DNA from: Hippasteria phrygiana
Taxonomy: Eukaryota; Echinodermata; Asteroidea; Valvatida; Goniasteridae
Direction of reading: 5' to 3'
DNA: 64,000 nucleotides
Assembly: GCA_037893225.1 (NCBI GenBank)
Contig: JAZGUH010000371.1
Span: 62,001-126,000 of the forward strand
The position numbers and the translations under genes are program-made. Below, piece by piece: positions 34,430 to 46,174 of the stretch. The notes beneath the pieces are model-generated. The model saw only the letters and a program-made list of their open reading frames with translations, was not told the origin of the DNA and made no database searches. Numbering within the stretch: position 1 is the stretch's first letter; the number at the start of each line of letters is the position of its first letter.

Positions 34430-35586
34430 ACGGGTGCAATCGTGGACCTCCCATTGTTCCTCTTTTGTTTATACTCTAACTTTTTCGGAAGGCCTCCCAT
34501 TGGTTTTGTACACGATTTTCAATCGTGGACGTTAGGTCAAACGTGGACCCCTTTGTCTACGCTCGAATTCTTTTGTCCTAGGTCCACGATTGCCGGCATA
34601 TACAAACTCACGGTGAATGCTGCACCATCAAACATCGCCCGTATGCTGTGCAGCATAGAGCAAGTTCGATCAAGGACTACAGTTGATTGACCGGTTCCGC
34701 AATTTGACCGGTTCCGCAATTTTGAAAATTTAGATCGCGTTTCCGGGAAGACGGAATGGTCGATTTCTGCGTCAGTGATACTGTTGGACCGGATAATTAA
34801 CCCGTTAACAAAAATGTTAACAAAAGTTTTATTTTCCGGAAAGTGACTTTTATGTTAAAATATCTTTTCAAACTATCTTTTCAAGATAGTTGCCATGCTT
34901 TTTAAAATTTCCGACAACCGTGGGTTTTCAACTGCTCAGACACAATAATGAAAGAGGCATGTTGGACAAGAGAATTGAACATGTTTACAGTGGTTTTAAT
35001 AGTTTTAGCAAGCTTGCATTCTATTTTCCGATGGATCGGTTGTCCTCGAGTTATTCCCGAAAAGTTTCTCAACGTTGGTGAGAAACTTTCTGGATTTATC
35101 AGGGGGGACAGAATTACCTTTTACACCGGCCTCGCTCACCACCGGCACCACGCACATTTTGCATATTGGTCTAGCACTAGCAGAGGCGTATATACAGAAG
35201 TGCATGTTGTCGAACTATATGCACCATGTCGTAGCTAAGACTTTAAACTTTACCCCCAAAAATGGTGCATTTCATAAATACATTCTATTAAAAGTACACC
35301 AACCGAAGAAAGATGAACAGAACACTCGGCAATTTCGCAAAAAGAACACGAAAAACCCTTGAGTATACGCTGAGAAAAACGCTGATAACTTGGTCCAGAA
35401 GACCAGAACTATCCAATTTCGACGCAGTAACAGATGAAACGATGGTATTGATTATAGAGAATTGGAAAAAAAATCGTAATACACCATGTGACCATATTTA
35501 ACCAATGAAAAGCTTGGAAACCGGAGGAATCCCTTAATAAGCCCGGTTCATACTTCATGCGAATGCGATGCGAATTTCTACTGGCA
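33960..35586. other. Non-coding; CA microsatellite at 34396-34424
   Basis: No gene is supported. There is a (AC)n run at 34396-34424 and a doubled gaccggttccgcaattt at about 34690-34723. The start of another MITE (agcccggttcatacttcatg) lies at about 35538. Confidence 0.5.
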
Positions 35587-35764
35587 AGGGCCGGTCACAC
35601 TGGCCGCGATAACGAAGACGATAACGAAAACGGTGAGAATAAACGGCATTGATTGGTGGAATTGTCGTGCGGTAATACGCGCGCGTTCCATCCACCAATA
35701 GGGAGCGTTTATTCGCATAGTTTTCGTTTTTGTTATCGTTATCGTGGCCAGTGTGACCGGCCCT
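35587..35764. mobile_element. 178-bp hairpin MITE
   Basis: The ends agggccggtcacactggcc and ggccagtgtgaccggccct are inverted repeats, continued by imperfect pairing of cgataacgaaaac with its complement. It sits inside a second MITE whose end motif (gttcatactt) is seen on both sides. Confidence 0.82.
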
Positions 35765-36599
35765 TTCGCGCACCAAGGGCGAATAATTCGCAGCGCGAGG
35801 GGACGAATTAATTCTTCGCGAAAATGACGTTCATACTTTTGCGAATCGTTTACTGCGAAGTTCACCATGTTGCCGGTAGAGCAAAATAAATTGGTTAGTG
35901 TTGCCCTTCTGCTACGTCGCAAGAAAAATAGTAAAAAGCGATCGATTTATGTTCGTAGAATAAACCAATTGCGACCACTTAAGTAGCTCCTCGTTCGGGA
36001 GATGATGCTGGCAGACCACAGTTTGTTTTTCAGCTCCTTCCGAATGAAGGTTCACAATAGGTTGTGCTCTCGTTGGGGGTGGACGTCTTTATATTTTGCT
36101 CTCGTCTTTTTACTTCGTTCTCGTTTTAACTGTGGCGTCGTCTCATTTAGTTTATTTATTTAGTCTATTTATTTAGTCTATTTGGTGTTTTTTACTGTAT
36201 TCTGCAACTTTGTGTTCGGCCCATCTTATCCTGACTTCAACGATTTGTCACGTTTGGTGGGAAAACAAGCAGTTAGGAAGGAACTCGGCAGGGACTACGT
36301 GCACCTTCTAAAACGCGGGAATCGCCATCTTGGATTTGATTACGATTTGGTGAACATGGCTGGGACCATCGTGGATTTGTGTGTGTGTTGTGGATTTGTT
36401 TGACAGCATCGCTGAATATTTTTAAAGTCTTCACCAAACTGTAATTCCATTCCAGTTTTATTCGTGATTGACTGCCATGATCATGATGATTGCCATGAAC
36501 TTGATGAAGTTGACATTCACCATTTTAAAATAGTGCTGAACACTTTTATAATTTTACTGGCAGCATTTTGTTTCAGGATTAATGTTTAAAATTTTGAAC

Positions 36600-39291
36600 T
36601 GATTTTTACAATGGCTACCTTCCATGAAACTAGGTACATTCGAAGTCAAAAGAAAATGAGGAAGCCTTCACGAGGAATGCTTTTTACATTTCATTGGGTT
36701 CTGTTAATGTACTCCATGTGTCATCTTGCCAGAAACCTCCCAAAAGCAGCACATATAATGCTCAGATTCACAAGGATATTGGAACTGGTCTTAAATTAGG
36801 GGAAGATGTCTGCATCAGGGAAAATAAAACGTTATATGCACACACCATCGTGCAGGCAGTGTTCAAAGCTCATCCAAGAACAGTTCTTTTACTGGCAAGG
36901 TTGTTGGCTGACCCAAGCTTTTGTTTGCAGTCAGCATAATTGTCATCACCAAGAAGGACATGTGATAAGAAATGTGTGATTTTATTGACCATGATTATTA
37001 GTGGCGATATAGAACCAAATCCAGGTCCAAGCTCCAAAAATCAGAACCAGTGTGATCTATGTGGGATCGTCGTCAAACAGAGGGATAGAGCCATTTTTTG
37101 TGAGGATTGCAATAAATGGAAACATGCAAAGTGTGAAAACATAACAGCATTCCAGTATAAGAAGCTTCAGAAAAGCACTGAACCACGGTATTGCAGTGTG
37201 TGTTGCAGCCCTTGTGGGGTATGTGGAAGGAATGAACTAAATGGGGATTCTGCAATTCTATGCGACAGGTGTGAAAGATGGGTGCATTCAGACTGTGCAG
37301 GTGTTTCTCAGTCATGTCAGTCATCTACAAACCTGTGATGAATTGTGGAATTGTTTAAATTGTGAACTCCCAAATTTCTCAGAATCATTTTTTTAAACTT
37401 ATGAAAGCGAAGCTCAGTCAACTGCATCTTTATCAGAGGATGACACACTGGATTGGGGTAAAAAGAAGAGCAATAAATCACGTCTGCGATGTCTCCTGAT
37501 AAATTGTCAGAGCATTCGAGGAACAGTGGCTGACTTGCAGGCCGTTATTCAAGTGTACAAACCAGACATCATCTGTGTGACAGAATCATGGCTCAACCAG
37601 TCAGTAAAAAGTGCAGAAATTTTCCCAACGAACTACAAAGTTTTTCGTAGAGATAGGGATACAAACACGGTAGGAGGGGGAGTTTTTCAAGCAGTTAGCA
37701 GTGAGCTAGTGTCAAATGAACTCCCTGGTGTTAGAAGCAATTGTGAATTGATTTGGACAGAAATAAAGCAAACAACAGGCAAGACGCTCTTTACAGGAAC
37801 ATACTACAGATCACCAGATGATCACAGGGGTACTCAAATGAAGGAACTAATCAAATCTGTGGCTGGAATGAAAGAGAAACTAGACTCGAACACGGTCATC
37901 ATTCTTAGAGATTGTATTTTGCCCAATATAAACTGGGACGACTACACTACTGAAAGTCAAGGCCAAAATAGAACAGTTGGTGACAAATTTCTTAATATGG
38001 TTACTGAATTTGGCTTTAAGCAATGTGTCAAAGAACCAACTAGGACTCAACGTAACACTCAAAATATTCTGGATCTTGTCCTCACAAACAATCCTAATGT
38101 CATCCATGATGTTAAGGTAGTTGAAGGGATCTCGGACCACGACATTGTTTAGGTAGATATTGACATGAAACCCAAGCCCAGAAGGAAGGTCTATACCTGC
38201 GACAGAAAGCAAATACTGAGGGCATAATAGCTGATGTGTACACTCACCTGCCAACCTACATGGAAGTAACTCAGGGAATTTGTCCAGACGGAAAATGGAG
38301 ACACATACATCAAATGTTGGAGGACCTCATGGAAAAGCATGTACCTTACAAATTCACCACAAGTAGGCCTAATCTACCTTGGTTTAATAATTCACTGAAA
38401 AAGGAATACAAAAGGAAGAGGCGTCTTTATAAAAAGGCGAAAAAGTCAAGTAAGGAACAGGACTGGGTGGCCTTTAAACAAGCTCGCAAAGATATGAAAA
38501 ACAGTCTTCTTAAGGCAAGACATGCGTACATCAATTCATACCTTCAGGAAAACTTCAAAACAAACCTCAAAGCTTTCTGGTCATATATAAAGAGCTTTCA
38601 AAAGGAAAATGTAGGAGCTTCTGACCTGAAAGTCCATGGAAACATCTTAAGTGACAGCAAGGCTGAGGCTCTCAACCATCAGTTTCAGAGTGTTTTCACC
38701 TCCGTATCCGAAGGAAATGATGCTAAATTAGAGGGCGACTCATACAATGAAATATCAAAACTACAGATCACTGTCAAGGGTGTTGAAAAACAACTCACTG
38801 AATTAGTTTTAACTAAAGCATCGGGACCAGATGAGGTACCACCTTGGTTATTTAAACTAGCAGCAAAACCTTTGGCCCCTATATCCTCCAGGATCTGTTT
38901 CAGAGTTCAGTCGATAGTGGGATGGTACCAACTGCTTGGAAGACGGCTAATGTCACTGCAATCTTTAAGGCAGTGGTACGGTCCGAACCAGCAAATTATC
39001 GGCCGGTGTCTCTTACCTCTGTCACATGTAAGGTTCTCGAGCATGTAATTCTTAGTCATATATAATGAAACATCTTGATAAGTACAAGATTCTCACAGAT
39101 TGTCAACATGGATTCCGCTCAAGGAGATCTACAGAAACCCAACTTATCACTACACTATACATGACATCGGACAAGCCATTGACAACAGGCAGACAGTGGA
39201 TGTAGCGGTCCTGGATTTCTCAAAAGCTTTCGACAAAGTTTCACATAAATTGCTCCTTAATAAGCTTCAACATTATGGTATAGTAGTTCGA
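36600..39291 (+). pseudogene. CR1-like LINE with 2A-like motif, PHD-type fingers, APE and partial RT
   Basis: The frames are decayed but ordered. 36611-36939 is an N-terminal region with a frameshift and a stop at 36937. 36940-37338 has SGDIEPNPGP, a D-x-E-x-NPGP 2A-like motif, then two cysteine-rich fingers (CDLCGIVVKQRDRAIFCEDC, CGVCGRNELNGDSAILCDRC). 37480-38230 is an APE endonuclease (INCQSIRG, VTESWLN, ISDHDIV), but the usual GDFN is RDCI, so a catalytic Asn is lost. 38236-39290 is RT up to VLDFSKAFDKVSH. The element stops dead at 39291, where repeat unit 2 begins, so its 3' half is missing. It cannot be active. Confidence 0.8.
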
Positions 39292-39348
39292 ACATTGAAA
39301 GCGTAAAGTTAAACACGTCTTGTACTGCTTTGCGTTTACAACTACATC

Positions 39349-39354
39349 TTTATT
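39349..39354 (-). promoter_or_regulatory. Polyadenylation signal of peptide gene 2
   Basis: AATAAA on the minus strand, about 710 nt after the stop codon and about 60 bp inside the unit boundary. The position matches gene 1. Confidence 0.55.
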
Positions 39355-40062
39355 TCAAGTTAACACCGTCGGCCCATTGCTATTAAAACCGTGTGTGCCA
39401 AGTAAAGCTAGGGCTCTTCATAAGCTGACAAGTATAAGGTTGCATACGAAATGGTTGGTGTTAAGAAACTGATAACATCTTATTTTTTGCTACTTACGTC
39501 TTACTTGAGCCAAGCGACAATAGAAAATTGTTTGCCATTGTGTTTATGCCATTCAGTTTAGAAAAGCCTAAATCCGGTCAGCGACTATACGACCATGGAA
39601 ATAACTATTGAAAAAAAGAAGATACTTCGTAGAAAACCAATGACCCCGCACTGATATACCAAAGGAAATGTCACTCGCACGATTCTAACTTGTCCGATGA
39701 ATACACATGAGATTCTTTGCCTCAACTCGGAAAGACCATGATAAACATTCATCTGGTTGGAAATCGTTATGGCCTGGCCTTAGAATAAATATATTGTAAA
39801 TCTAGAGTAAAAAAAAAAAAAGAGAGACGGCGTTGAAACTTAAAACCTCAAATTAAACTTTAACGTTCGTTTTTCAGGAAAAAGTATTTGTGAAAATCGA
39901 TTGCCTACAACATACAGCTCAAGACATAAATATTAGGCCAAAATACGTACACTAGAATGCGACTGATGAAACTACGGCGTATAAAAATTAACTGTTGGTG
40001 TGGTCTTGTTATCGCAGATATACATGCATCGTCGGTGATCGCACTCGTCCGATTCCATCTGG

Positions 40063-43005
40063 TTACTTTCGTGCCCAATCGCAGTAGGGTCCGTACTCTC
40101 CGTCAAGACATGGGGTACCAGCCGGGCACGTACTGAATCCGCAAGGTACTCCTGTGAAATGCAAGCAGTTTGTGAAACCATGGACGTGTTACTAAACACA
40201 CAGAAGTAGAAATATTTATAATATATTAATAAATTAGACGAATTCTTTTGTTTGATCACAACTCAAAAAGTACAAGGTTTTGCAATGTTGTCCACCTTTT
40301 GGTAAATGCTCCTCAGATTTCATTTCTAGCTATACTAACTTGAGGTCATTTTAGAAACCCTACGAATTATGTATTTCGGTAGTAGCGTGGGAAGGGAGAA
40401 AACGACATTAGCCTTTTAGGAGGTATGGCGGACACAATAGGAGGGCGCTATTTGATTTGGGTAAACCTTTTGTATGGCACAAAAGGTTTACCCAAATCAA
40501 ATAGCGCCCTCCTATTGTGTCTGCCATACCTCTAAAAGGATAATAGGAAAGAGCGCCTTCATTTAAAAACTAGGACCCAACAACACAGTAGTGGATTCGA
40601 CCGACCCAGATCCGACTCAAGGTGCCTTTTCTTTTGGACACTAGTTGGACAATTTTGGCAAATTATACACCGAACGGTATTGATATTTTTCCAGGAAAAA
40701 GCAAATTCGTTTTTAGTTTGTTTTTCCCGTCATGGATAGAGAACTTGAGATGAAGTCGTGCTTCGCGGAAAATTGCCAAGTCGGCGGATTGACACAAGAT
40801 AGCCATTGATCTATATTGTGTAAATCGACCATTTTGACGTTTCCTATGAAGCACGCTTTCTTTAGTCTACGTTCCCTATAGATCCAGAAACCCCAAGTCA
40901 TAGGCCCTTCACAAAACGTGGCTTCGCTTTTGGCTTCCCATAATTTCCGTCCTCCGATTTGGCTACAACTCGGGACCATTTTGCAACATGTAGGCCTAGT
41001 CATTCAAACTTGACGCCCTATGTAGCGTAAATGTTCAGTCACTATGAAATACAGGCTCATTAGTATTGCGCATGCCCGAGTGAAGATAAGTGGCCAGTCG
41101 CGTGAGAGTGTTTAAACAATAACGGGGAAATGAGTGATTTTCCTGGGAGTCGGATATTCATACGACACTGGGACCGCAGCCCTTTTCCATTCAAGTATTC
41201 AAGGCTTCAGGGTGACAATGGAGCTCGATAATTAAGACCTTTTTTCACGTGTCGTAAACCACATTGTACCGGATAGTGATGCTAATGCTGTGCTTTTTTG
41301 AATAAACCAGTCGAGCGTGCCGCGAGTTCCCACGTGGTTTAACCTGCTTCATACAATACATGTACGATGATCACTCCAAGGCGGTCCACATTTTACGCTC
41401 TGGTCACGTGGGCGAAAATGGTTTACAGGCCACGCCCAAGCCAAACCCTCCATGGGAAGTTAATTCCACAAACTGCTCACCTTCCTGGCGTTTAAGTTCT
41501 TGCAGTTTGTTGCGCACCTCAATCAGCAACTCCCGCAGAGATTCTGCAGAGACGAGACGAAAAAAACCAAATTACATGAAATTATTGGTTTGGCCAGGAA
41601 TTACACAGGACTCTAGTCTCCATCTACGTTTTCTTGGCTAGGCGGCGTTATCGCACGTGAACATGTGGAACTGGATTATATTGTGTAACCAGTTGACCTA
41701 TTACTTTTACGGTCAACAAGGTCCCTCACCACTATACTTTTCCCTCTTCATTACTCCCATTGGACAAAACTTCAGCTCTGTGATAGCGTGCCCTCGGGCG
41801 ATAGCACTCAATGTAAACCTATCATATCCTATGCAGAGCGCTATGCAATTTTTTTGCACGTTGCACAATCAGCATGGCTAATGCCGAGCTACTTATTCAT
41901 GGTTTTGTGACAAATTCCATATATTGTGTGCACTTGCGTTTTTGAAGACTCTTGCGAAACATTGCCCTTCGTCATCTTGCGATCTCAAAATTTACCAGAC
42001 AGCGTTAAGGAATGGCATTGGATTATCCAGTTTTAGCATGGAGGAATGGCCCAGGCCCCAGAAACGTATAGTCGTATAGCGTGTGCAGCTATTGTCAAAT
42101 ACGGCACAACTTGCAAAATAGCGATGGCATGGGCAAGAATCAGAATCTTGGGCTTCTGAAATGAAGATCTGGCAGAGTGGTTATTTTTCTCGCCCTCCAA
42201 GTATACCACTGTGGCCCGGGTTCGAATCCAAAGAAGGCCGACATGTGGATTGGGTTTCCCCCAGAACATCATTCTGGGGTTTTCCTCCCAACTCTAAAAC
42301 TGAAGATTTCTTCGTCTCCTTCCTTGCACGTTTCTTCGGGCTTTCGAGCTACATTGCGATATGCACATGTCGAATCCCTGGTTTTATGAAAATATAATAA
42401 AAAAAATAAAGGTTGGACTATCATTAAGTAAATCTTGAAGTTACGGGATGTGTCAATGTTTCGACAGTTATCAAGGAGGGTTGGTTATTTTCCAAGATTT
42501 TGCTGATCCTGGCCGATGTTGGTGGGGGGGGGGGGGGGGGGGGGGGGGGGGGTGAAGCAGTGGCGCACCCAGGATTTGACTTTGGGGGCTCACCAATTTT
42601 TTTTAAAGAATGTTGCCCCAGAATTTTTTGCACCGGGGGGGGGTTATGGACTCTTTTGACGTTGGTGGCGCCATCTACCCCCATTATACTTCTACACCCC
42701 CCTTATACTACTCGGAAATAGGCCACTTACATATCACCGCGGTCAATTCCTTGGACACAAAAAAAAACCTTTTGGGGGGGTGCTCAAGCTGCTCAAGCCG
42801 CTCAAGCACCCCGAGCCCCCCCCCCCCCCCCCCCTTGGGTGCGCCACTCGGGTGAAGTCAAGTAAAATCTTTTCGGAAATAATTAAAGAGCAAAAGTTCC
42901 ACCCCCCACCCCTGGATGCCACTGCACCATACCTTTTTCTTGGTAGCCATCACCAAACACAAACCCAATGCACAGAAGAACAACGAGGCAAGTATAGGTC
43001 TTCAT
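40063..43005 (-). CDS. Small secreted four-cysteine peptide precursor, gene 2 (three coding exons)
   Basis: Coding exons on the minus strand are 43005-42933, 41543-41481 and 40151-40063, with the same sizes, phases and splice signals as gene 1. They join into 74 codons plus stop with no frameshift. The signal-peptide exon is identical in all 73 bases to gene 1. The helix exon reads SLRELLIEVRNKLQELKR, and the last exon PCGFSTCPAG then GTPCLDGEYGPYCDW. Across 75 codons the copies differ in 8, of which 6 change the residue (positions 39, 45, 46, 48, 51 and 52). Five of the six fall at the start of the cysteine peptide. Cleavage after Lys-Arg (42-43) would give an N-terminal Gln. Function unknown; antimicrobial, venom-like and peptide-hormone precursors share this layout. 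Confidence 0.74.
40412..40539. mobile_element. 128-bp near-perfect hairpin MITE in intron 3 of gene 2
   Basis: Arms of about 60 nt (40412-40472 and 40480-40539) pair almost perfectly around a 7-nt loop. Copy 1 lacks the hairpin (aacgacataggaaagagcgc at about 20456). A transcript would form a pre-miRNA-like stem. Confidence 0.85.
42163..42410 (+). mobile_element. tRNA-derived SINE, copy in gene 2
   Basis: Box A is TGGCAGAGTGGTT at 42170 and box B is GGTTCGAATCC at 42219-42229, with the same body as 22824-23075. Confidence 0.72.
42558..42849. mobile_element. 292-bp hAT-like element in intron 2 of gene 2
   Basis: The ends are CAGTGGCGCACCCAGG and its inverted copy ttgggtgcgccactc. Flanks GGGTGAAG at 42550-42557 and 42850-42857 form an 8-bp duplication. 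Copy 1 has one GGGTGAAG (23217-23224) and no insert. Confidence 0.87.
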
Positions 43006-43361
43006 CTTCAAATAGAACTGTCGAGAAAACAAATACAACCCAAACCAAAGATTTCAAATTCACTACTGCTGAATAACCACGAAATTCGCCAACCAGAGGA
43101 AATGTCATAACCAAAAAGGTAATCACAAACCAATAGTATATACGGCACATTCGGCCATGGCACATGCTAATTTCCGTAGCATTCGGTATTCGAAAAACTT
43201 TCTTCTGTAGTTGGGCCAAATTCTTTGGCTTTTGCTAGTCGAATATTCCAGAACAAAATGACGGGAAAAGGTTTTGATTTTGAACCCCATAATAGAAGGA
43301 CGGGAACAGAAAATCTGTATACAGGCACTGTATGACAAAACTATAATTCCACACTACTTAC

Positions 43362-43440
43362 CGTTAGAGATTCGCTGCCTCTAGAGATTGCACAGCTGTC
43401 GTGAATCGTCTTGCTACCTTGAAGGTCAATAGAACGAATG
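43362..43440 (-). other. Non-coding first exon of peptide gene 2
   Basis: The exon ends in tctctaacg followed by GTAAGTAGTG at 43361. Its start is inferred from the TATA box. The following exon begins at 43017 after ttgttttctcgacag. Confidence 0.55.
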
Positions 43441-43463
43441 AGTGGACACATTTCCAAAGCACG

Positions 43464-43471
43464 TTTTTATA
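43464..43471 (-). promoter_or_regulatory. TATA box of peptide gene 2
   Basis: TATAAAAA on the minus strand, about 25-30 nt upstream of the inferred first exon. Confidence 0.6.
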
Positions 43472-46174
43472 GAACGACCGCACCCATGGTCTACGGAGAC
43501 CTAGAAGTGACATCTGACAGCTCTTGTGATAATTAATCGCTGATTACCGCCATCTCACACGTGTAAGACTTCGGCATCATGTCTGAATGAAACTCGGGAT
43601 TAGGAGAGTTTGAAATTAATATCGTCTTCTTCCTAATTATTTAAAATAAAAAATCTCAGGACCCACGAAGTCAGATGTCACATAGAGAGCTCCGTCCTTA
43701 TCTTCACAACGATAAAGCTCCATTTAAACCTCTATTTTCAAAAGACCTCCTGCCCCATATCGTGCTGGGTATAACATTTGAAGCAAGATATTGGACGGAG
43801 GGAACTCCTCCCCCCCCCCCCCCCCCCCCCCACCTCCTCTTTTGTGTTGGTAATTGTCTTCTTGGAATCTCAGGAATTCCTTTCAGATATCTGGGGGAGG
43901 GGTTAGGTAACAATACTCTGGAGTGTGTATATTGTGTAGGGACAAGAGGGGGTCCCATACGTGCCGGGTATAAATCATTCATTGTGCCAAGGGGTGAAGT
44001 TGGATATAGGATTTGCATATTAAAGCTTGAGCTTTTATATCACACAGGCAAGTGTATAGCAAATCGTGTATAGACCTTTTCACCCACGTGACCAGATGTG
44101 AAATGTAAAAAATCCACAACGTGTGGACAGCCTTGAACTAATCATCCTACATGCCAGGTTAAACTATGTGCGCGCACACAGCACGCCTGACTTGTTTGCT
44201 TGACTAAAACACTTCATTAGCGCGTCCCTTTCTATTTCTATGGTTCCCATATTTTTGTTGGCCTTCATGGAGGGTAGGTCGGTCGGGAAAAAAATGTAAT
44301 AAAAATAGAACAAAATGCCTAACAAACTTGTACAAATTTGCCCGAGACTCCTTGCTATTTTTTCATGCTGGAGCACACTTCCTGTTCACTGAAAATAAAT
44401 TAAAGACAAAAACCCATCTCTGGCAACTTTTCTGGCAACTTTTGGCATTAGTAAAACGAAATAAACAATTTCTAAATAATCTTCTGTTTTGCTATAGGAA
44501 CTTGAATACGCCTTTTCTATGCTCAGCCTGAAGCACACCTTTTGTGCAATATTTTTAGATGATAAGAAAATAAAATAATCTCTGGCAAATTTCGCGACAC
44601 CTCTGATAAGTATATACACTCTGTTTCTTCGGACACATTTTGGATCCACGTTGGTCGAATGATAGCTCTACATCGAGACTGCACAATGCAGCTTACAGAA
44701 TGTTATTTTCTTTCCGTGGACGCCGCGGTAATGCACATAATGAGCGTATTCGAACCCCCATTCTCGTGTTGACTGAACACGAGAACGGAGTATCGAATGT
44801 GGCGAACCAGCACGCAAAAACCGTTCGCGAACAAGATTTTCACTCCCCGCTATCTGACAGCGCCGGACGCGTTGTTTTCGTATTCCAGAATAGCCAGTTA
44901 GGTATCTCGAAGGTCAAAGGTTTTTTCAGGATAAAATTGCTGACGTAAAGTTACGCGACTTTACGCGATGATACACGAAAGCCCATTCTGATTGAATAAG
45001 CCAGTTCGGTATTTCAACTACACGCATGTGCACAATTTAATGACATTTTATCCCGAATGACCCGCGTGACCTAACTCGCGCGTGTCACAGCATTTACACC
45101 CTGCATTTGTACACGGCGCCCGCTAGTGTTTACAGAAAGTTGAATCAAGGAGTGACCTTCGTGACCTTAGTGCGAAACGTGCTAAAAATCGCAAAGCTAG
45201 GGAGTCCAACAAATTAGCGAGTGAGGTAAATAATTTATATCGGCCGCGACGAGTGTAGCACAAGTTCTTGCGATCTAGATCTAGCATCGCAGAATTTCGA
45301 ATATGTCACCCGCTCAAACTTCGTAATAAACGGGTCGAGTTTATACATATTTGAAAGAATAAATCTAAAATATTTCCTGATCTATATACAACATCTGATC
45401 GTATTTTCCTAGGAAAATCAGAATATATTGAATTTTACTGCGTATTTCCACGATTTTGCCTGCCCATGTACACAATTCATGTATAGCGTATTGACTACAC
45501 ACGTAACATTGACCGCCGGATCAGAATAATTAAGTGACTCGCCTTACGAATGACGCAAAATTGCGACGAATAATTAGGCTAAATAGATAAGTTATGTACC
45601 AAAATAATCCTGAATAAATAAGCTTCCTAGACAACTATTCATTAATTACCAATTTGAGTGAAAATGTTAAAAAAAACAAGCAATATTTTCTTACCTTTCA
45701 AGAAATCGCCTTTCAACTCGCCACTGAGAATAAAAACAATACAACCCACGCAATTTATTAGGGGGGACAGTTGTCCAGGCGGCCCCGTATTTTTGCTGTC
45801 TCCTGAACTTTTCAGATCAAGCCTGCCGATAGGTAAAACCGTAATACACTGACATTGCGAAAAAGTAGATATTTTTTTCTAGATTTTTAGCATGCCTATT
45901 AATGGCGATCGGTAGCTAGGGAGTCAGCTGGATTTGACACGACGTCATCGTGTAGATTTTATTGCGGGCCAATCAGCGATGCGTGTTAGCTTTGTTGTGG
46001 CGCTGTGGGCCACTGTGCAGGGTGAATGAGCAGTGTAAATCCTGAGGTAGATACGATTTGAAGCTTTGCATGGTGGGTGCGATATGAGAGAGACTGGGAT
46101 TGCGGGTAACACCATGTGAAATATATCTCTTCTAGGAAGAAGTGTGGTTCTGAAAAGAACCGGGGTGAGTGTGT

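Larger units (their letters stand above)
39292..46017. repeat. Large repeat unit, copy 2 (contains peptide gene 2)
   Basis: The unit begins at aacattgaaagcgtaaagtt, directly at the break of the LINE RT. It is collinear with copy 1 up to 44588 and continues to about 46017 as the mirror of 11645-13083. Copy-specific insertions are a 128-bp hairpin (40412-40539) and a 292-bp element (42558-42849). Confidence 0.85.

Noticed and set aside
42950..43219. 89-codon hydrophobic minus-strand frame as a membrane protein
   Set aside because: It crosses the splice acceptor of the peptide gene, is not kept in copy 1, and the exon model explains the conservation better.
11645..46017. Whole 34-kb interval as a single giant transposon with long terminal inverted repeats
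   Set aside because: The inner side of the arms is also present as a direct copy at 19.4-26.3 kb, and the interior is a mix of unrelated elements, so duplication plus inversion is the simpler reading. Kept only as a finding to test.
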